This document shows positions 47,740 through 47,794 of a stretch of DNA of 47,794 nt, piece by piece (positions within the stretch are counted from its first letter, which is position 1; each line of letters opens with the position of its first letter). Origin of the DNA: a virus. Under the pieces are notes generated by a model, which was not told where the DNA came from, did not search any database, and saw only the letters and a list, made by a program, of their open reading frames with translations. The translations under genes and the position numbers were made by a program. The DNA lies in the IMG/VR virus record IMGVR_UViG_3300027973_001855, positions 1 through 47,794 of that record; one strand, given 5' to 3'.

Positions 47740-47794
47740 TGTTGCAGAAAACTGGAGAACCCAATCCTTTAAACTTTTTTGGTATTAGAAAAGT
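47739..47794 (+). CDS. start of a further gene (partial)
   Basis: The ATG overlaps the VWA stop (TAATG) and an open frame of 18 complete codons, beginning M-L-Q-K-T-G-E-P-N-P-L, runs off the right edge. The coupling pattern seen elsewhere makes a gene likely. Nothing can be said of its function. Confidence 0.45.
   Translation, partial: MLQKTGEPNPLNFFGIRK

Noticed and set aside
1-47794. tRNA genes, CRISPR arrays, insertion sequences, integrase or attachment sites
   Set aside because: I looked for cloverleaf-like sequences, regular spacer repeats, transposase motifs and terminal inverted repeats and saw none. No gap over 300 bases without a gene exists in the window.

Overview
The window is a densely packed, AT-rich piece of a T4-like marine myovirus genome. 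Evidence for this is the family B DNA polymerase (gp43), clamp-loader ATPase (gp44), T4-type RNase H, DexA-like exonuclease, PhoH, T4-type late promoters (TATAAATA-like octamers) and a long run of small proteins whose look I know from cyanophage and pelagiphage T4-like genomes. No photosynthesis genes, tRNAs, integrase or CRISPR array are visible. A two-component spanin pair (membrane i-spanin plus lipoprotein o-spanin) implies a Gram-negative host. I cannot name the host from the sequence; a pelagiphage or cyanophage relative is the best guess. All genes but one (phoH) lie on the + strand.

Layout. (1) 1-8.2 kb: tail-fibre and adhesin structural genes, including a repeat-rich fibre, a divergent subtilisin-like protease and an Ig-like-repeat protein. 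(2) 8.2-9.6 kb: small conserved proteins, a DnaE-like fragment and a GroES-like co-chaperonin. (3) 9.65-11.8 kb: small membrane protein, gp44, parvulin prolyl isomerase, then convergent phoH. (4) 11.9-14.8 kb: two unknowns, then a lysis cassette (M15 endolysin, i-spanin, o-spanin, unknown membrane-associated protein). (5) 14.8-18.4 kb: a proteostasis operon of DnaJ/CbpA-like protein, peptide deformylase and a ClpA-like unfoldase. (6) 18.4-24.5 kb: virion or head-associated small proteins, many sharing a short N-terminal tag (MKI-x-E-I-x-x-E) that resembles the T4 capsid-targeting sequence, plus a nucleotidylyltransferase and a deoxyribonucleotidase. (7) 24.5-31.3 kb: DsbA-like regulator, HAD phosphatase, GMP reductase, gp43, exonuclease, epimerase. 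(8) 31.3-42.1 kb: a DpdA/TGT-like transglycosylase together with QueD-like, FolE and QueE enzymes, which looks like a 7-deazaguanine DNA-modification module, interleaved with oxidoreductases, a glycosyltransferase, a phosphoribosyltransferase, a HIT protein and two SGNH-like proteins. (9) 42.1-47.8 kb: RNase H, small conserved proteins, and a MoxR ATPase plus VWA/metalloprotease-like pair.

Regulation is unusually legible. Host-type promoters (TTGACW, usually 17 bp, TATNAT-like) precede replication, nucleotide, chaperone and modification genes. T4-late-type octamers (NATAAATA or NCTAAATA) precede structural and lysis genes. In both classes many elements sit so close to the ATG that the transcript would be leaderless, and exactly those genes lack a Shine-Dalgarno sequence. 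The DNA polymerase gene has a consensus promoter and a 5' leader with two tandem hairpins carrying nearly identical 8-nt loops, recalling the T4 gp43 autoregulatory operator. The most notable observations are these hairpins, the leaderless architecture, the N-terminal tag cluster (with a possible two-start nucleotidase), and the 7-deazaguanine module.
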